From: Paracoccus marinaquae | GTDB taxonomy: Bacteria; Pseudomonadota; Alphaproteobacteria; Rhodobacterales; Rhodobacteraceae | Length of the DNA: 64,000 bases | Direction: 5' to 3' | NCBI RefSeq assembly: GCF_018860165.1 | Contig: NZ_JAHKNG010000003.1 | Coordinates: 124,001-188,000 of the forward strand | In this document: piece by piece, positions 9,144 through 18,481 of the stretch | Numbering within the stretch: the stretch's first letter is position 1 | Layout of the letters: every line of letters begins with the position of its first letter | Notes under the pieces: generated by a model | What the model was told of the DNA's origin: nothing | The model's database searches: none | Seen by the model: the letters and a program-made list of their open reading frames with translations, nothing else | Translations under genes and position numbers: made by a program

Positions 9144-10325
9144 GTGAAACGATTGACGGTTTTTGCATTTACAGCCCTGTTTGCAGGATGCGCCATGGCG
9201 CAGGATTTCAACGAGAGTCCGCCCAATGGACAGGACCAGACGCCTGCCTTCGATGGCCAGACAAGGGCACCGGTGCTTCCGGCGCGCGACCTGCGGCGGC
9301 AAGTGGTGGTCGGAGGGCTGGAATATCCCTGGGGCATGGCGGAACTGCCCGATGGCAGCTGGCTGGTGACCGAGCGGCCGGGGCGGCTGCGGATGGTTTC
9401 GCCCGACGGCAAACTGTCCGAGCCGATCGAGGGGCTGCCGCCGGTAGATGATCGCGGCCAGGGCGGCTTGCTGGATGTCATTGTCGATGAGGATTTCGCC
9501 CAGACCCGCCGTCTCTGGGTCGCCTTTTCCGAGATACATCAGTACGAGTTGTCGGGGACTTCGGTTGCCACCGGCATCCTGTCCGAGGATGGCCGCAGGA
9601 TCGACGGGCTTCAGGTGCTCTGGGGGCAGGAGCCGTGGAACTCGAACATCCATCTGGGCGCGCGGCTGGTCCTCGACAACGATGGCGGGCTGTTTGTCAC
9701 CACTGGCGAGCGTGGCGAGATCGAGCGGCCGCCCGCGACCCAGGATGTCGGATCGACCATCGGCAAGGTGGTGCGTGTCGATCCCCTGACCGGCGATCCG
9801 ATGGGGGCCACCGGGATCGAAGGGGCGATCCCCGAGCTATGGTCCTATGGCCATCGCAATGTGCAGGGTGCGGCCCTGGGACCCGATGGCGCGTTGTGGA
9901 CGATCGAGCATGGGCCGAGGGGCGGGGACGAGTTGAACCGGCCCGAGGCAGGCAAGAACTACGGTTGGCCGCTGGTGACCTATGGCACCAATTATGACGG
10001 CACACCGGTCGGCGACGGGCTGACGCAGATGGAGGGAATCGAGCAGCCGGTCTATTACTGGGACCCGATCGTCGCGCCAAGCGGCATGATCTTTTATGAT
10101 GGCGAGATGTTTCCGGACTGGCAGGGCGATCTGCTGTTCGGCGGGCTGAGCACGCAGTCGCTGGTGCAACTGAAGATCGCCGACGGCCGGGTGATCGGCG
10201 AGGCGCGGCATCTGTGGGGTGAAGAGGGGCGTATCCGCGACGTGGACGTGGCGCGGGACGGCGCGATCATGCTGCTGATCGATGCCGAGGATGGCGCCAT
10301 GATCCGGGTCACGCCGGCCGATTGA
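9144..10325 (+). CDS. Soluble PQQ-dependent aldose sugar dehydrogenase
   Basis: 393 residues with a signal peptide (VKRLTVFAFTALFAGCAMAQ, read with Met at the GTG start) and a six-bladed glucose/sorbosone dehydrogenase fold. Motifs include EYPWGMAELP, NSNIHLGARLV, YGHRNVQGAALGPDG, EHGPRGGDELN and GKNYGWPLVTYG. It would oxidise aldoses in the periplasm with PQQ and calcium. The GTG at 9144 has GGAG six bases upstream; an ATG at 9132 is possible but has no such site. The FAGC in the signal is not a good lipobox. Confidence 0.88.
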   Translation: MKRLTVFAFTALFAGCAMAQDFNESPPNGQDQTPAFDGQTRAPVLPARDLRRQVVVGGLEYPWGMAELPDGSWLVTERPGRLRMVSPDGKLSEPIEGLPPVDDRGQGGLLDVIVDEDFAQTRRLWVAFSEIHQYELSGTSVATGILSEDGRRIDGLQVLWGQEPWNSNIHLGARLVLDNDGGLFVTTGERGEIERPPATQDVGSTIGKVVRVDPLTGDPMGATGIEGAIPELWSYGHRNVQGAALGPDGALWTIEHGPRGGDELNRPEAGKNYGWPLVTYGTNYDGTPVGDGLTQMEGIEQPVYYWDPIVAPSGMIFYDGEMFPDWQGDLLFGGLSTQSLVQLKIADGRVIGEARHLWGEEGRIRDVDVARDGAIMLLIDAEDGAMIRVTPAD

Positions 10326-10358
10326 GGCGGGCGTGGCAGGGCGCGGCGCGGGTCCTGC

Positions 10359-10730
10359 TCAGACCGGGCGGGTCAGGTCGTCCTGAGCGGCTTCGGGTGA
10401 AATCCCCAGCGATTCCAGGCCGGCCTCCAGAAGGTCGGCCAGGCGCGGCTCGCCCATCAGGTAGTCCTCGGTCGGAATGCTGCGCTCGGCCTGGGCGGTG
10501 GCGATGGCCTCGTCCAGATCCTCGGGCTCGAAGCTTTCGCGCCCGATCCACATGACCGCGACAAGGCTGGCCTGTTCGTCCTCGTTCAGCCCCTCGATGA
10601 AATCATGCAGTTCGGTCCGCGTCCCGTGCTGGCGGCGGCTGCCGGCATGGGCCCAGGGGTTCAGCCCACTTTCGTATTCGCGGGCGCGAATGATGACATG
10701 GGCGATCTTGTCCGGGCTGATCTGAAGCAT
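10359..10730 (-). CDS. DUF3775 family protein
   Basis: 123 residues, acidic, no signal or membrane segment. It begins MLQISPDKIAHVIIRAREYE and continues with LHDFIEGLNEDEQASLVAVMWIGR, the pattern of the DUF3775 family common in alphaproteobacteria. A GGAGG lies just upstream of the ATG at 10730. It sits immediately downstream of mutL (47 bases) on the same strand and may be co-transcribed. Function unknown. Confidence 0.75.
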   Translation of the reverse strand: MLQISPDKIAHVIIRAREYESGLNPWAHAGSRRQHGTRTELHDFIEGLNEDEQASLVAVMWIGRESFEPEDLDEAIATAQAERSIPTEDYLMGEPRLADLLEAGLESLGISPEAAQDDLTRPV

Positions 10731-10777
10731 GGGAACCTCCGAGGATTTCCCTTTTCTGGCCCCAGTCGGCAGCGGGG

Positions 10778-12604
10778 TCAATCCTTTCGGCCGAACAGCC
10801 TTTCGATATCGGACAGGCGCAGCTTGACCCAGGTCGGGCGGCCGTGATTACACTGCCCGGACTTTGGTGTCCGTTCCATCTCGCGCAGCAGGGCGTTCAT
10901 CTCCTCGGCGCTCATGCGCCGCCCCGACCGGACCGAGCCATGGCAGGCCATCGAGGACAGCACCGCGTCGATCCGGGCGCGCAGGCGATCCGACGCACCC
11001 TGATCGGCCAGGTCGTCGAGAATATCGCGGATCAGCGCGGCGGCGTTCAGCCGGCTCAGCATGGCCGGTGCCTCGCGGACGGCGATGGCGCCGCCGCCGA
11101 AGGGCTCGATCACCAGCCCGAGCCCGGCCAGATCGCCGGCGATGGACAGGATGCGGGCGGCATCGGCTTCGGACAGCTCGACGATCTCGGGGATCAGGAG
11201 GGCCTGGCCGGCGATGCCGTTGGCTTCGGCCTGCGCCTTCAGCCGCTCATAGACCAGTCGCTCATGCGCGGCATGCTGATCGACGATCACCAGACCGTCC
11301 CCGGTCTGGGCGATGATGTAATTCTCGTGGATCTGTGCCCGCGCGGCCCCCAGCGGAGCCTCGGCAGCAGTCTCATTGGATGCGGCCTCGAAACGGGCCG
11401 AAGGCGTCTCGGCAAAGCCCGTCTCGGGCGTCGGCAGCGGCGCCTGCAGGTCGAGACCGGCGCGGACCGCGCCCCGCGACGGGCGGTAATCCATCTGGTA
11501 GGGCCGGGTCGCGGCCGGTCCCGGCACCTCGGCGCGAAAGGCCGCCAGCGTCGCAGTGCCGACTGTTGATGAGGCGCGGTGCCCGGCATTGGCCAGTCCG
11601 TGCCGCAGCGCGCTGACCACCAGCCCGCGCGCCGCCTGCGGGTCGCGGAAACGAACCTCGGCCTTGGCCGGGTGGACGTTCACATCGACCAGTTGCGGAT
11701 CGCAGGTCAGATACAGCACCGCCGCCGGATGCCGTCCCGAGGCCAGCACATCCATGTAGCCGGCCCTGAGCGCCCCGGTCAGCAGCTTGTCGCGGACCGG
11801 GCGTCCGTTGACATAAAGATGCTGCGCCACCGCCGCACCGCGCGAATAGGTCGGCAGCGCGGCAAAGCCGGTCAGGGTCAGCCCGTCGCGGGTGGCGTCA
11901 ATGGCGACGGCGTTGTCGGTGAAATCGCGGCCCATGACCCGGCCCAGCCGCGCCTGCAGGGCGCCGAACAACTCGCCCTGTTCGGCATCGGCGCGGAAGA
12001 TCTCGCGGCCATCGGCGCTGAGGCTGAAGCCGACAAAGGGCTCGGCCATGGCGAGGCGGCGGACGGTTTCGGCCACCGCCTGCGTCTCGGCCCGCTCGCT
12101 GCGCATGAACTTCAGCCGCGCGGGGGTGGCGAAGAACAGGTCGCGCAGCTCGACCACGGTGCCGCGATTGGCGGCCGCCGGGCGGACCGGGGCGCCCTTT
12201 CCGGCGCTGACCGCGATCACCGCGCCCTCGGCGCCCGCCGCGCGCGAGGTGATGCTCAGCCGTCCGACCGCGGCAAGCGAGGGCAGGGCCTCGCCCCGAA
12301 AACCGAAGCTGCGGATCGCCAGCAGATCCGAGCCGTCGATCTTGCTGGTCGCATGGCGCGCCAATGCCAGCGGCAGATCCTCGGCCGTCATGCCGCAACC
12401 GTCATCGGCGACCCGGATCAGCCGCTTGCCGCCGTCTTCCACGGCGATGTCGATCCGCGTGGCCCCCGCATCCAGCGCGTTCTCGACCAGTTCCTTCACC
12501 GCCGAGGCAGGACGTTCCACCACCTCGCCGGCCGCGATACGATTGGCCGTCGCTTCGTCAAGCTGCCGGATGACCGGGCGGATATTGGGGCTGTGGTTAT
12601 TCAT
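10778..12604 (-). CDS. mutL: DNA mismatch repair protein MutL
   Basis: 608 residues. The GHKL ATPase motifs are clear: [38 protein letters not shown] and [10 protein letters not shown]. The C-terminal dimerisation domain contains [12 protein letters not shown], which fits the DQHA(X)2E(X)4E metal-binding motif of MutL proteins with nicking activity. That agrees with an organism lacking a MutH-type nickase. The ATG at 12604 gives the usual family N-terminus; an in-frame start at 12649 adds 15 unconserved residues. A non-conserved linker spans about residues 330-410. Confidence 0.95.
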   Translation of the reverse strand: MNNHSPNIRPVIRQLDEATANRIAAGEVVERPASAVKELVENALDAGATRIDIAVEDGGKRLIRVADDGCGMTAEDLPLALARHATSKIDGSDLLAIRSFGFRGEALPSLAAVGRLSITSRAAGAEGAVIAVSAGKGAPVRPAAANRGTVVELRDLFFATPARLKFMRSERAETQAVAETVRRLAMAEPFVGFSLSADGREIFRADAEQGELFGALQARLGRVMGRDFTDNAVAIDATRDGLTLTGFAALPTYSRGAAVAQHLYVNGRPVRDKLLTGALRAGYMDVLASGRHPAAVLYLTCDPQLVDVNVHPAKAEVRFRDPQAARGLVVSALRHGLANAGHRASSTVGTATLAAFRAEVPGPAATRPYQMDYRPSRGAVRAGLDLQAPLPTPETGFAETPSARFEAASNETAAEAPLGAARAQIHENYIIAQTGDGLVIVDQHAAHERLVYERLKAQAEANGIAGQALLIPEIVELSEADAARILSIAGDLAGLGLVIEPFGGGAIAVREAPAMLSRLNAAALIRDILDDLADQGASDRLRARIDAVLSSMACHGSVRSGRRMSAEEMNALLREMERTPKSGQCNHGRPTWVKLRLSDIERLFGRKD

Positions 12605-12732
12605 GCTACCAGATATAGCAGGTCTTGGGGCAGGCGGAAAGCGAATCATCCGGCGAGGCGCGGGATGGAAACCTTGGGCCGGCCCGGTTCGTTTGGATAC
12701 GGCGCCGCGATAGGCGCGAAAGGAAGACTGCC

Positions 12733-12909
12733 ATGCGCAAACAGATCACCGTCCTTGCCTGGATAACCTTGTCGGTGCTGGCCGCCTGCGGCCCGAACAC
12801 CACCACGCGCGCCACGACCGGCGCCGCGGCCGGGGCGCTTGCCGCAGGCCCGGTCGGCGCCGTCGCCGGCGCCGCCCTGGGCGCCAGCGGCACCGTTCAG
12901 ATCAGGTAA
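12733..12909 (+). CDS. Small glycine/alanine-rich lipoprotein
   Basis: 58 residues. A lipoprotein signal ([20 protein letters not shown]) has a clear lipobox LAAC with Cys20. The mature part is almost wholly Gly, Ala, Val and Thr, with repeats such as GAAAGAL and [10 protein letters not shown] that resemble a glycine-zipper segment inserted in a membrane. An AGGAAG lies upstream of the ATG. It is divergent from mutL and convergent with an M16 peptidase gene. Tiny proteins of this kind are frequent next to other genes in Rhodobacteraceae; function unknown. Confidence 0.7.
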   Translation: MRKQITVLAWITLSVLAACGPNTTTRATTGAAAGALAAGPVGAVAGAALGASGTVQIR

Positions 12910-12945
12910 CGCACCCCGCGCGCCTTCGCAGGCGATTGCAGACGG

Positions 12946-14274
12946 TCAGTTCGTCGCCGCGGCGCCCTCGTCCGGGTCCACGCCTTCGGGGCGGCCAACC
13001 AGAACGAAGCGCAGGTTATCCGAATCCAGCAGGCGTTGTGCGACGCGCTGCACGTCCGCGGCGGTGACGGCCTCGACCTTCTGGTTGCGGGTGTTCGGAT
13101 AGTCGATCGGAAAACCGGTCAGCTGCATCCCGGCCAGGATCGCGGCGATCTTGCCGTTGCCGTCGAATCGCAGCGGATATTCGCCGGTCAGATAGGTCTT
13201 GGCATCGGTCAGTTCCTGATCGGTCACGCCTTCGGCGGCCATGCGGTCCCATTCCTGCCGGATCAGCGCCAAGGCCTCGCCGATGGTCGCGTTCGAGCCG
13301 GCCATGGCGCCGCGCCAGCTCTGGCCGTAGATGCCGGTGGCTAGGCCGGAATAGACGCCATAGGTCAGTCCGCGCTTTTCGCGGATTTCCTCCATCAGTC
13401 GCGAGCTGAAGCCGCCGCCGCCGAGGATGTGATTGGCGACATAGGCGGCGAAATAGTCCGGATCGTCGATCGGCAGGCCGGGGCCGGCAAAGCTGACGAT
13501 GGTCTGCGGGCTGTCCCAGTCGATGACGGTGACGCCGCCGGCCACGGCCAGTTCCGCCGTCCCGGGCAGGGGCGCCGTGCCCTCTTCGGGCAGCCGGCCA
13601 AGGATCCGGTCCACCAGCAGGCCCAGTTCCTCGGGGGTGATGTCGCCGGCGGCGCCGATCACCACCCGGTCGCGGGCCAGCACCCGGTTCTTGGCGGCGA
13701 CCAGATCCTGCCGGCTCAGCGCGGCAACCGAAGCGGCGTCACCGTTGGTCGAACTGCCATAGGGGTGATCGCCCCAGGATTGCTTTGCCATCTCCTTGGC
13801 GGCGATGGATTGCGGATCGGTCGCCTCGCGGCGGATGATCGCCTGGATCTGGGCACGCACACGCTCGATGGCGCTGTCGTCGAAACGCGGCTGGCTCAGC
13901 GCCAGCGCCAGGAGATTGGCGGCCTGATCGCGGTTCTCGGTCAGGGCCCGCATCGAGACGCTGAGTGAATCATCGCCCACGTCGAAATTCAGCCGCGCGC
14001 CCAGATCCTCGACCGCCTGCGCGAAGGCGGTCGAATCCAGCTTGCCGGCGCCTTCCTCCAGCGTTGCGGTCATCAGGTTGATCGCCCCGCGCTTGCCCGG
14101 CGCATCGAGGCTGGCGCCGCCCCTGAATTCCAGATCGAGCGCGGTGAAGGGGATCGAATGATCCTCGACCAGCCAGGCCTCGATGCCACCGGGCGAGATC
14201 ACCCGCTGGATGTCGATGGCTTGGGCCGGGGCGGCGAGAACCGCAAGAAACAGGGCGATGGCGGCGCGGATCAT
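12946..14274 (-). CDS. M16 family peptidase, non-catalytic partner chain
   Basis: 442 residues with a signal peptide (MIRAAIALFLAVLAAPAQA). It has the two-lobed M16 (pitrilysin/insulinase) pattern, including GGGGFSSRLMEEIREKRGLTY, but lacks the zinc-binding HxxEH motif in the first lobe. It should therefore be the inactive half of a heterodimer with the next gene upstream, which has the motif. Its start overlaps that gene's stop by four bases, so the chains are translationally coupled. Probably periplasmic. Confidence 0.88.
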   Translation of the reverse strand: MIRAAIALFLAVLAAPAQAIDIQRVISPGGIEAWLVEDHSIPFTALDLEFRGGASLDAPGKRGAINLMTATLEEGAGKLDSTAFAQAVEDLGARLNFDVGDDSLSVSMRALTENRDQAANLLALALSQPRFDDSAIERVRAQIQAIIRREATDPQSIAAKEMAKQSWGDHPYGSSTNGDAASVAALSRQDLVAAKNRVLARDRVVIGAAGDITPEELGLLVDRILGRLPEEGTAPLPGTAELAVAGGVTVIDWDSPQTIVSFAGPGLPIDDPDYFAAYVANHILGGGGFSSRLMEEIREKRGLTYGVYSGLATGIYGQSWRGAMAGSNATIGEALALIRQEWDRMAAEGVTDQELTDAKTYLTGEYPLRFDGNGKIAAILAGMQLTGFPIDYPNTRNQKVEAVTAADVQRVAQRLLDSDNLRFVLVGRPEGVDPDEGAAATN

Positions 14275-15794
14275 CCTTGCACCTCGTTGTTGCGGGCATC
14301 TGACGGGGCGGGGCGGGCGGGCGGGCGATCCGCGGCGGGTGCGGGCGTCGCCGCGGCGGGCAGCGGCGTTCCCTGCGCGTTGGTGCCGTCCTGCTTGCGG
14401 GCCGGGGCCCTGGCGGGCCGGGCCTCGCCCTCGGGCGGGGGGGCGGGCAGGAGCCAGCCGGTCACGGTGGCGGTGTCGGCCAGCAGGTCCCGGGCTGCGG
14501 CGCGCACATCTTCGGCCGTGACCTGCGCGAGGATGTCGGGCCAGTCGTTCACGTCCTCGATGGTCAGCCCCGTCGCCAGCCCCTGCCCGTAATCATAGGC
14601 CCGGCCATGGGCGGAATCGCGGGCATAGATGCGCGCGGCGCGGATGCGTGTCTTGACGCGATCGAGATCGGCCGCGTCGGGGCCGGCCTGGACGAATTTC
14701 GCCAGCGCCTGATCCAGCAGCGCCTCGGCCTGTTCGGGTGTGATCCCCTCGGCCGGAACCATCGACAGGGTGAAGGTCGTCGGATCGACCGCCAGCCCGT
14801 CATAGCCCGCGTTCACCCAGATCGCCTTGCCGGGCAGCGCCAGTTCGCGCCCCAGGACCGAGGTCTGCATCGAGCCGCCCAGCAATTCGGCAAGAACCGT
14901 CAGCGCGGCGGCGGGTTCCTGATCGCCCGGGTTGCGCTCGGTGGCGATATGGCTGCGGATCAGCGTCGGCTGGGCCACGCGCGCATCCTGCATCTGCATC
15001 CTTCGGGATGCGCGCTGCACGGGTTCCTGCGGGCGGATGCGCGGCGCGGCCTCGCCCCGGGCCGGGAGCTGGCCGTAATATGTTTCGGCCAGTTCGCGCG
15101 CCTTCTCGGGGGTGACATCGCCGGCGAGGATCAGCACCGCCTTGTTCGGCGAATAGTGATCGTCGTACCAGGCGATCGCATCCTCGCGGGTCAGCTCCTC
15201 CATTTCCTGCCGCCAGCCGATGACCGGGCGGCCGTAAGGATGGTTGTAGAACTGCACCGCGTCGCGTTCCTCGGCGAAAAGCGAACGGGGATCGCTGTCG
15301 GTGCGCTGTGCGCGTTCCTCAAGCACCACCTGCCGTTCGGCCTGCCAGTCATCCTCGCCGATCCTGAGATTGGCCATCCGGTCGGCCTCCATCTCCATGA
15401 TCAGCGGCAGCCGGTCGCTGGCGATACGCTGGAAATAGGCGGTGTAGTCGTAGGAGGTGAAGGCGTTGTCCATGCCGCCATTGGCGGTGACGGTCTTCGA
15501 CAGTTCCCCGGGTTCCAGCTTGTCGGTACCCTTGAACATCAGGTGTTCGAGGTAATGGGCGATGCCGGACTTGCCCGGCGGTTCATCGGCCGAGCCGATC
15601 CGGTACCACAGCATCTGCACGATGACCGGGGCGCGGGGATCCTCGATCACCACCGTTTCCAGCCCGTTCGGCAGGGTGAAATGGCTGATGCCCTCGGGCA
15701 TCTCCGGCATCTCGGCGGTCTGGGCCAGCGCAGGCAGGGCAGGCAGCGACAGGGTCAGCGACAGCGCGCTGGACAAGGCGAGGCGGCGCATCAT
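14271..15794 (-). CDS. M16 family zinc peptidase, catalytic chain
   Basis: 507 residues with a signal peptide ending near LPALAQTAE. The inverted zinc motif is present as HYLEHLMFKG, with further acidic residues downstream. The C-terminus is a long Ala/Pro-rich tail that reads through to the partner gene. The ATG at 15794 has AAGGAG nine bases upstream; the open frame extends to 15911 without family similarity. With its inactive partner it would form a periplasmic protease degrading peptides or misfolded proteins; no substrate is evident. Confidence 0.9.
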   Translation of the reverse strand: MMRRLALSSALSLTLSLPALPALAQTAEMPEMPEGISHFTLPNGLETVVIEDPRAPVIVQMLWYRIGSADEPPGKSGIAHYLEHLMFKGTDKLEPGELSKTVTANGGMDNAFTSYDYTAYFQRIASDRLPLIMEMEADRMANLRIGEDDWQAERQVVLEERAQRTDSDPRSLFAEERDAVQFYNHPYGRPVIGWRQEMEELTREDAIAWYDDHYSPNKAVLILAGDVTPEKARELAETYYGQLPARGEAAPRIRPQEPVQRASRRMQMQDARVAQPTLIRSHIATERNPGDQEPAAALTVLAELLGGSMQTSVLGRELALPGKAIWVNAGYDGLAVDPTTFTLSMVPAEGITPEQAEALLDQALAKFVQAGPDAADLDRVKTRIRAARIYARDSAHGRAYDYGQGLATGLTIEDVNDWPDILAQVTAEDVRAAARDLLADTATVTGWLLPAPPPEGEARPARAPARKQDGTNAQGTPLPAAATPAPAADRPPARPAPSDARNNEVQG

Positions 15795-15892
15795 CGGGGC
15801 AAGCTCCTTGTTCTCGGGCCGGAATCTGACCCGGCGGCGGCCGGGGTGCAAGCCGATCTCGCGGGATTGTGTGCAGAGGGTGATCCGGCGGA

Positions 15893-15965
15893 GCGGGCGT
15901 GCCGCCCGCACCAGATGCGTTCGCGGGGGCGCTGCCCCCGACCCCGAGGTATTTTCAAAGAGTGC
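15893..15965 (+). repeat. Two-hairpin intergenic repeat, copy A
   Basis: On the plus strand there is a first hairpin GCGGGC/GCCCGC (15893-15898 with 15904-15909). A second follows, CGGGGGC/GCCCCCG (15924-15930 with 15934-15940), and then ACCCCGAGGTATTTTCAAAG. The same plan (GC hairpin, G-run/C-run hairpin, C-rich stretch, then an ATATTT- or TATTTT-type tail) occurs on the minus strand at copies B and C. Here both flanking genes are on the minus strand, so the element points against them and is not simply the terminator of the gene before it. Confidence 0.65.
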
Positions 15966-16019
15966 GAGGGTCGGGCGAGCTGAGCCAGGTTGCCGGCGAT
16001 CCGCGATGCCACCGGAGGA

Positions 16020-16760
16020 TCAGCCGACGCGGCGCAGGAAGGCGCGGGTGCGTTCGTCCTCGGCGGCGCCGAAGATCCGGTCGGGTGGACCCTGTTCGAC
16101 GATCCGCCCGCCTTCCATGAACACCACCCGGTCGGCGATCTCGCGGGCGAACTGCATCTCGTGGGTGACGATCAGCATGGTCTGGCGGCCGCCGGCGATG
16201 CGGCGGATCAGGTCGAGGACCTCGCCCACCCATTCCGGGTCCAGCGCGCTGGTCGGTTCGTCGAACAGCATCAGGTCGGCCTCGAGCGCCATGGCGCGGC
16301 CGATGCCCACGCGCTGCTGCTGGCCGCCCGACAGCCCGGCCGGATAGCTGTCGCCGCGATCGCCCAGCCCGATCTGGCGCAGGATCGCGTCGGCGCGGGC
16401 GCCGGCCTTTGCTTCGGGCCAGCCGCGCACGGTGGTCAGCCCTTCCATGATGTTCTGGCGCGCGGTCTTGTTGGCGAAGAGGGCATAGTTCTGGAACACG
16501 AAGCCGGTGCGCCGCCGCAGCGCCAGGATCTCGTCGCGATGGGCGCGGGCGGCGTCCAGGCTCAGATCGCCCAGGGTGATGCGTCCCTCATCCGGGCGGT
16601 CGAGAAAGTTCAGGCAGCGCAGCAGCGTCGATTTGCCGGTGCCCGAGGGGCCGATGATCGCCACCCGTTCGCCCGGCTTCAGATGCAGGTCGATGCCGTT
16701 CAGCACGGTGCTGCCGCCGAAACGCTTGACCAGCCCGTCGATGCGGATCTCGCAGCTCAT
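16020..16760 (-). CDS. Polar amino-acid (cystine-type) ABC transporter ATPase
   Basis: 246 residues. Walker A is GPSGTGKSTLL, the signature is GLSGGQQQRVGIGRAM and Walker B is LMLFDEPTSALD. It powers uptake by the permease encoded just upstream, whose stop overlaps this start by four bases (ATGA). The set of one ATPase, one permease and one binding protein is the cystine/polar amino-acid type. The start at 16760 gives the family N-terminus MSCEIRIDGLVKRFGG; longer in-frame sequence is part of the permease gene in another frame. Confidence 0.9.
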   Translation of the reverse strand: MSCEIRIDGLVKRFGGSTVLNGIDLHLKPGERVAIIGPSGTGKSTLLRCLNFLDRPDEGRITLGDLSLDAARAHRDEILALRRRTGFVFQNYALFANKTARQNIMEGLTTVRGWPEAKAGARADAILRQIGLGDRGDSYPAGLSGGQQQRVGIGRAMALEADLMLFDEPTSALDPEWVGEVLDLIRRIAGGRQTMLIVTHEMQFAREIADRVVFMEGGRIVEQGPPDRIFGAAEDERTRAFLRRVG

Positions 16761-17425
16761 CGCGCCACCGCCTTGCCGAGGCGAAGTTCCAGCCGGCGCT
16801 GGCCGACCGACAGCACCTCGACGATGGCCCAGTAGAACAGGGCGACGACGAGGAAGGCCTCGAGATAGAGAAAGCTGCCCGCTGCCTCTTTCTGCGCCGC
16901 GCCCATCATCTCGGTCACGCCGAGGGTGAAGGCCAGCGAGGTGCTTTTGATCATGTCGATGAAATAGTTCATCAGCGTCGGCGCGGCGATGCGGGCGGCC
17001 TGCGGCAGGATGATGCGGCGCAGCAACTGGGCCTGCGTCATGCCGATGGACTGCGCCGCCTCCCATTGGCTGCGGTCGACGCCAAGGATCGCGCCGCGGA
17101 TGCTTTCGGCCATATAGGCCGCGAAATGCAGCGTGAGCCCGAAGATCGCGGCGGTCACGCCGTTGATATTGGTCATGAAGGCCAGAAGCTGGGGCAGCCC
17201 GTAATAGAACAGGAACAGCTGCACCAGCAGTGGCGTGCCGCGGAAGAAGCTGATGAACACCGCCACGATCCGGTCCAGCACCGGCAGCCGCAGCACCCGC
17301 ACGATGGCAAGGATCGCGGCCAGCACCAGTGCGGCGGCCATCGCCACCACGGCCATGAACAGGGTCAGGGGAACATAGCCGGCGATGACCGGCACCAGTT
17401 CCCCCATATAGGCAATGTCCAGCAC
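16757..17425 (-). CDS. Polar amino-acid (cystine-type) ABC transporter permease
   Basis: 222 residues with about five membrane segments and the EAA loop EAAQSIGMTQAQLLRRIILPQ, which docks the ATPase. Similar in size and pattern to TcyL/HisM-family permeases. Only one permease gene is present, so a homodimeric channel is likely. It lies seven bases after the binding-protein gene. Confidence 0.9.
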   Translation of the reverse strand: MLDIAYMGELVPVIAGYVPLTLFMAVVAMAAALVLAAILAIVRVLRLPVLDRIVAVFISFFRGTPLLVQLFLFYYGLPQLLAFMTNINGVTAAIFGLTLHFAAYMAESIRGAILGVDRSQWEAAQSIGMTQAQLLRRIILPQAARIAAPTLMNYFIDMIKSTSLAFTLGVTEMMGAAQKEAAGSFLYLEAFLVVALFYWAIVEVLSVGQRRLELRLGKAVAR

Positions 17426-17431
17426 CCGGAG

Positions 17432-18187
17432 TTATTCCGCCAGCGGCTTCGTCACATCCGCTTCAAGCCATTTCTGCGAGATTTCGGCAAGCTTGCCGTT
17501 CTCTTTCAGCGTGGTGATGGCGGCGTCGACGCGGTCGCGCAGCGCCAGGCCGGCCTCGTCATTGCGGAAGGGCAGGGCGTTCCGGATTTCGTCGAAAGGC
17601 TCGCCGGCCTGGGCCAGCGGCAGCGGGCTTTTCGCGATCACCTGCGCGGTCGAGACCCGGTCCATGACGAAGGCATCGACCCGGCCAAGGGCGGTGTCCT
17701 GTTCGATATTGCTGTCATAGGTGCGGATGTCGATCTCGTCGGCATAGGGCAGGGCGCGCAGCAGTTCCTCGAAGTTCGAGCCGAGATTGACCGCGACCGA
17801 CTTGCCTTTCAGGCTTTCGGGGCCGGTGATCTGGTCCTCGTTGCCGGCCTTCACGACGACCTGCGCGCCGTCATAGACATAGGGCTGGGTGAAGACGAAT
17901 TTCGCCTCGCGCTCGGGCGTGATGGTGATCTGGTTGGCCACGGTGTCGATGCGGTTCGCTTCCAGCGCGCCGATCAGCCCGGAAAAGGACATGGTGACGA
18001 ATTCGACCTCGTCGCCGGTGACCTCGGCGACGGCATTCATGAAATCGACCTCGAAGCCCTGCAATTCGTCGGCCTTGGTGAAGGTGAAGGGGAAATAGCC
18101 GCCCGACATGCCGACGCGGATGGTTTCGGCGGCGGCGGGCAGGGCGGTGGTCAGGGCGAGGATGGCGGTCAGAAGCGTCTTGCGCAT
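17432..18187 (-). CDS. Periplasmic amino-acid (cystine-like) binding protein
   Basis: 251 residues with a Sec signal (MRKTLLTAILALTTALPAAA, cleaved before ETIRVG). The motifs GFEVDFMNAVAE, ITITPEREAKFVFTQPY and SLKGKSVAVNLGSNFEELLR belong to the family-3 solute-binding proteins and are closest in style to cystine binders (FliY/TcyJ). AAGGAG precedes the ATG. It is the first gene of the importer operon and is divergent from a TRAP transporter, with which it shares a 294-base promoter region. Cystine is a guess; a polar amino acid is safe. Confidence 0.87.
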   Translation of the reverse strand: MRKTLLTAILALTTALPAAAETIRVGMSGGYFPFTFTKADELQGFEVDFMNAVAEVTGDEVEFVTMSFSGLIGALEANRIDTVANQITITPEREAKFVFTQPYVYDGAQVVVKAGNEDQITGPESLKGKSVAVNLGSNFEELLRALPYADEIDIRTYDSNIEQDTALGRVDAFVMDRVSTAQVIAKSPLPLAQAGEPFDEIRNALPFRNDEAGLALRDRVDAAITTLKENGKLAEISQKWLEADVTKPLAE

Positions 18188-18481
18188 CGGTAAACTCCTT
18201 GAATTTCTAGTCCTGTAGATGCGGCCTTGCGCGGGCCGGGGCAACCGGCCAACCGACCGGACGGTGAAAAAAGGATGGCATCTCAGCCGTGATCGCGTCG
18301 TGCGGAACGATATGCGATCGGCTGGCAGGCGCAAGGAACTCTGTTCCGTGGCCACCCGTCATCGCTGTTGCGACAGGAACGAGTTTCCGATTTTCTGCCC
18401 GGAAAGGTGATGGATCGCAGGAGATTGCGCTTGGCCTGCATGTCGCGCAAACTCTGCCCCAAAATGATGGGAGGATATCAC
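18188..18481 (+). other. Divergent promoter region between ABC and TRAP transporter operons
   Basis: 294 bases without a convincing gene. It must hold promoters for the leftward amino-acid importer and the rightward TRAP operon. Good ribosome binding sites lie at both ends (AAGGAG for the left gene, GGGAGGA for dctP). I see no clear operator palindrome and no regulator gene next to it. Confidence 0.45.
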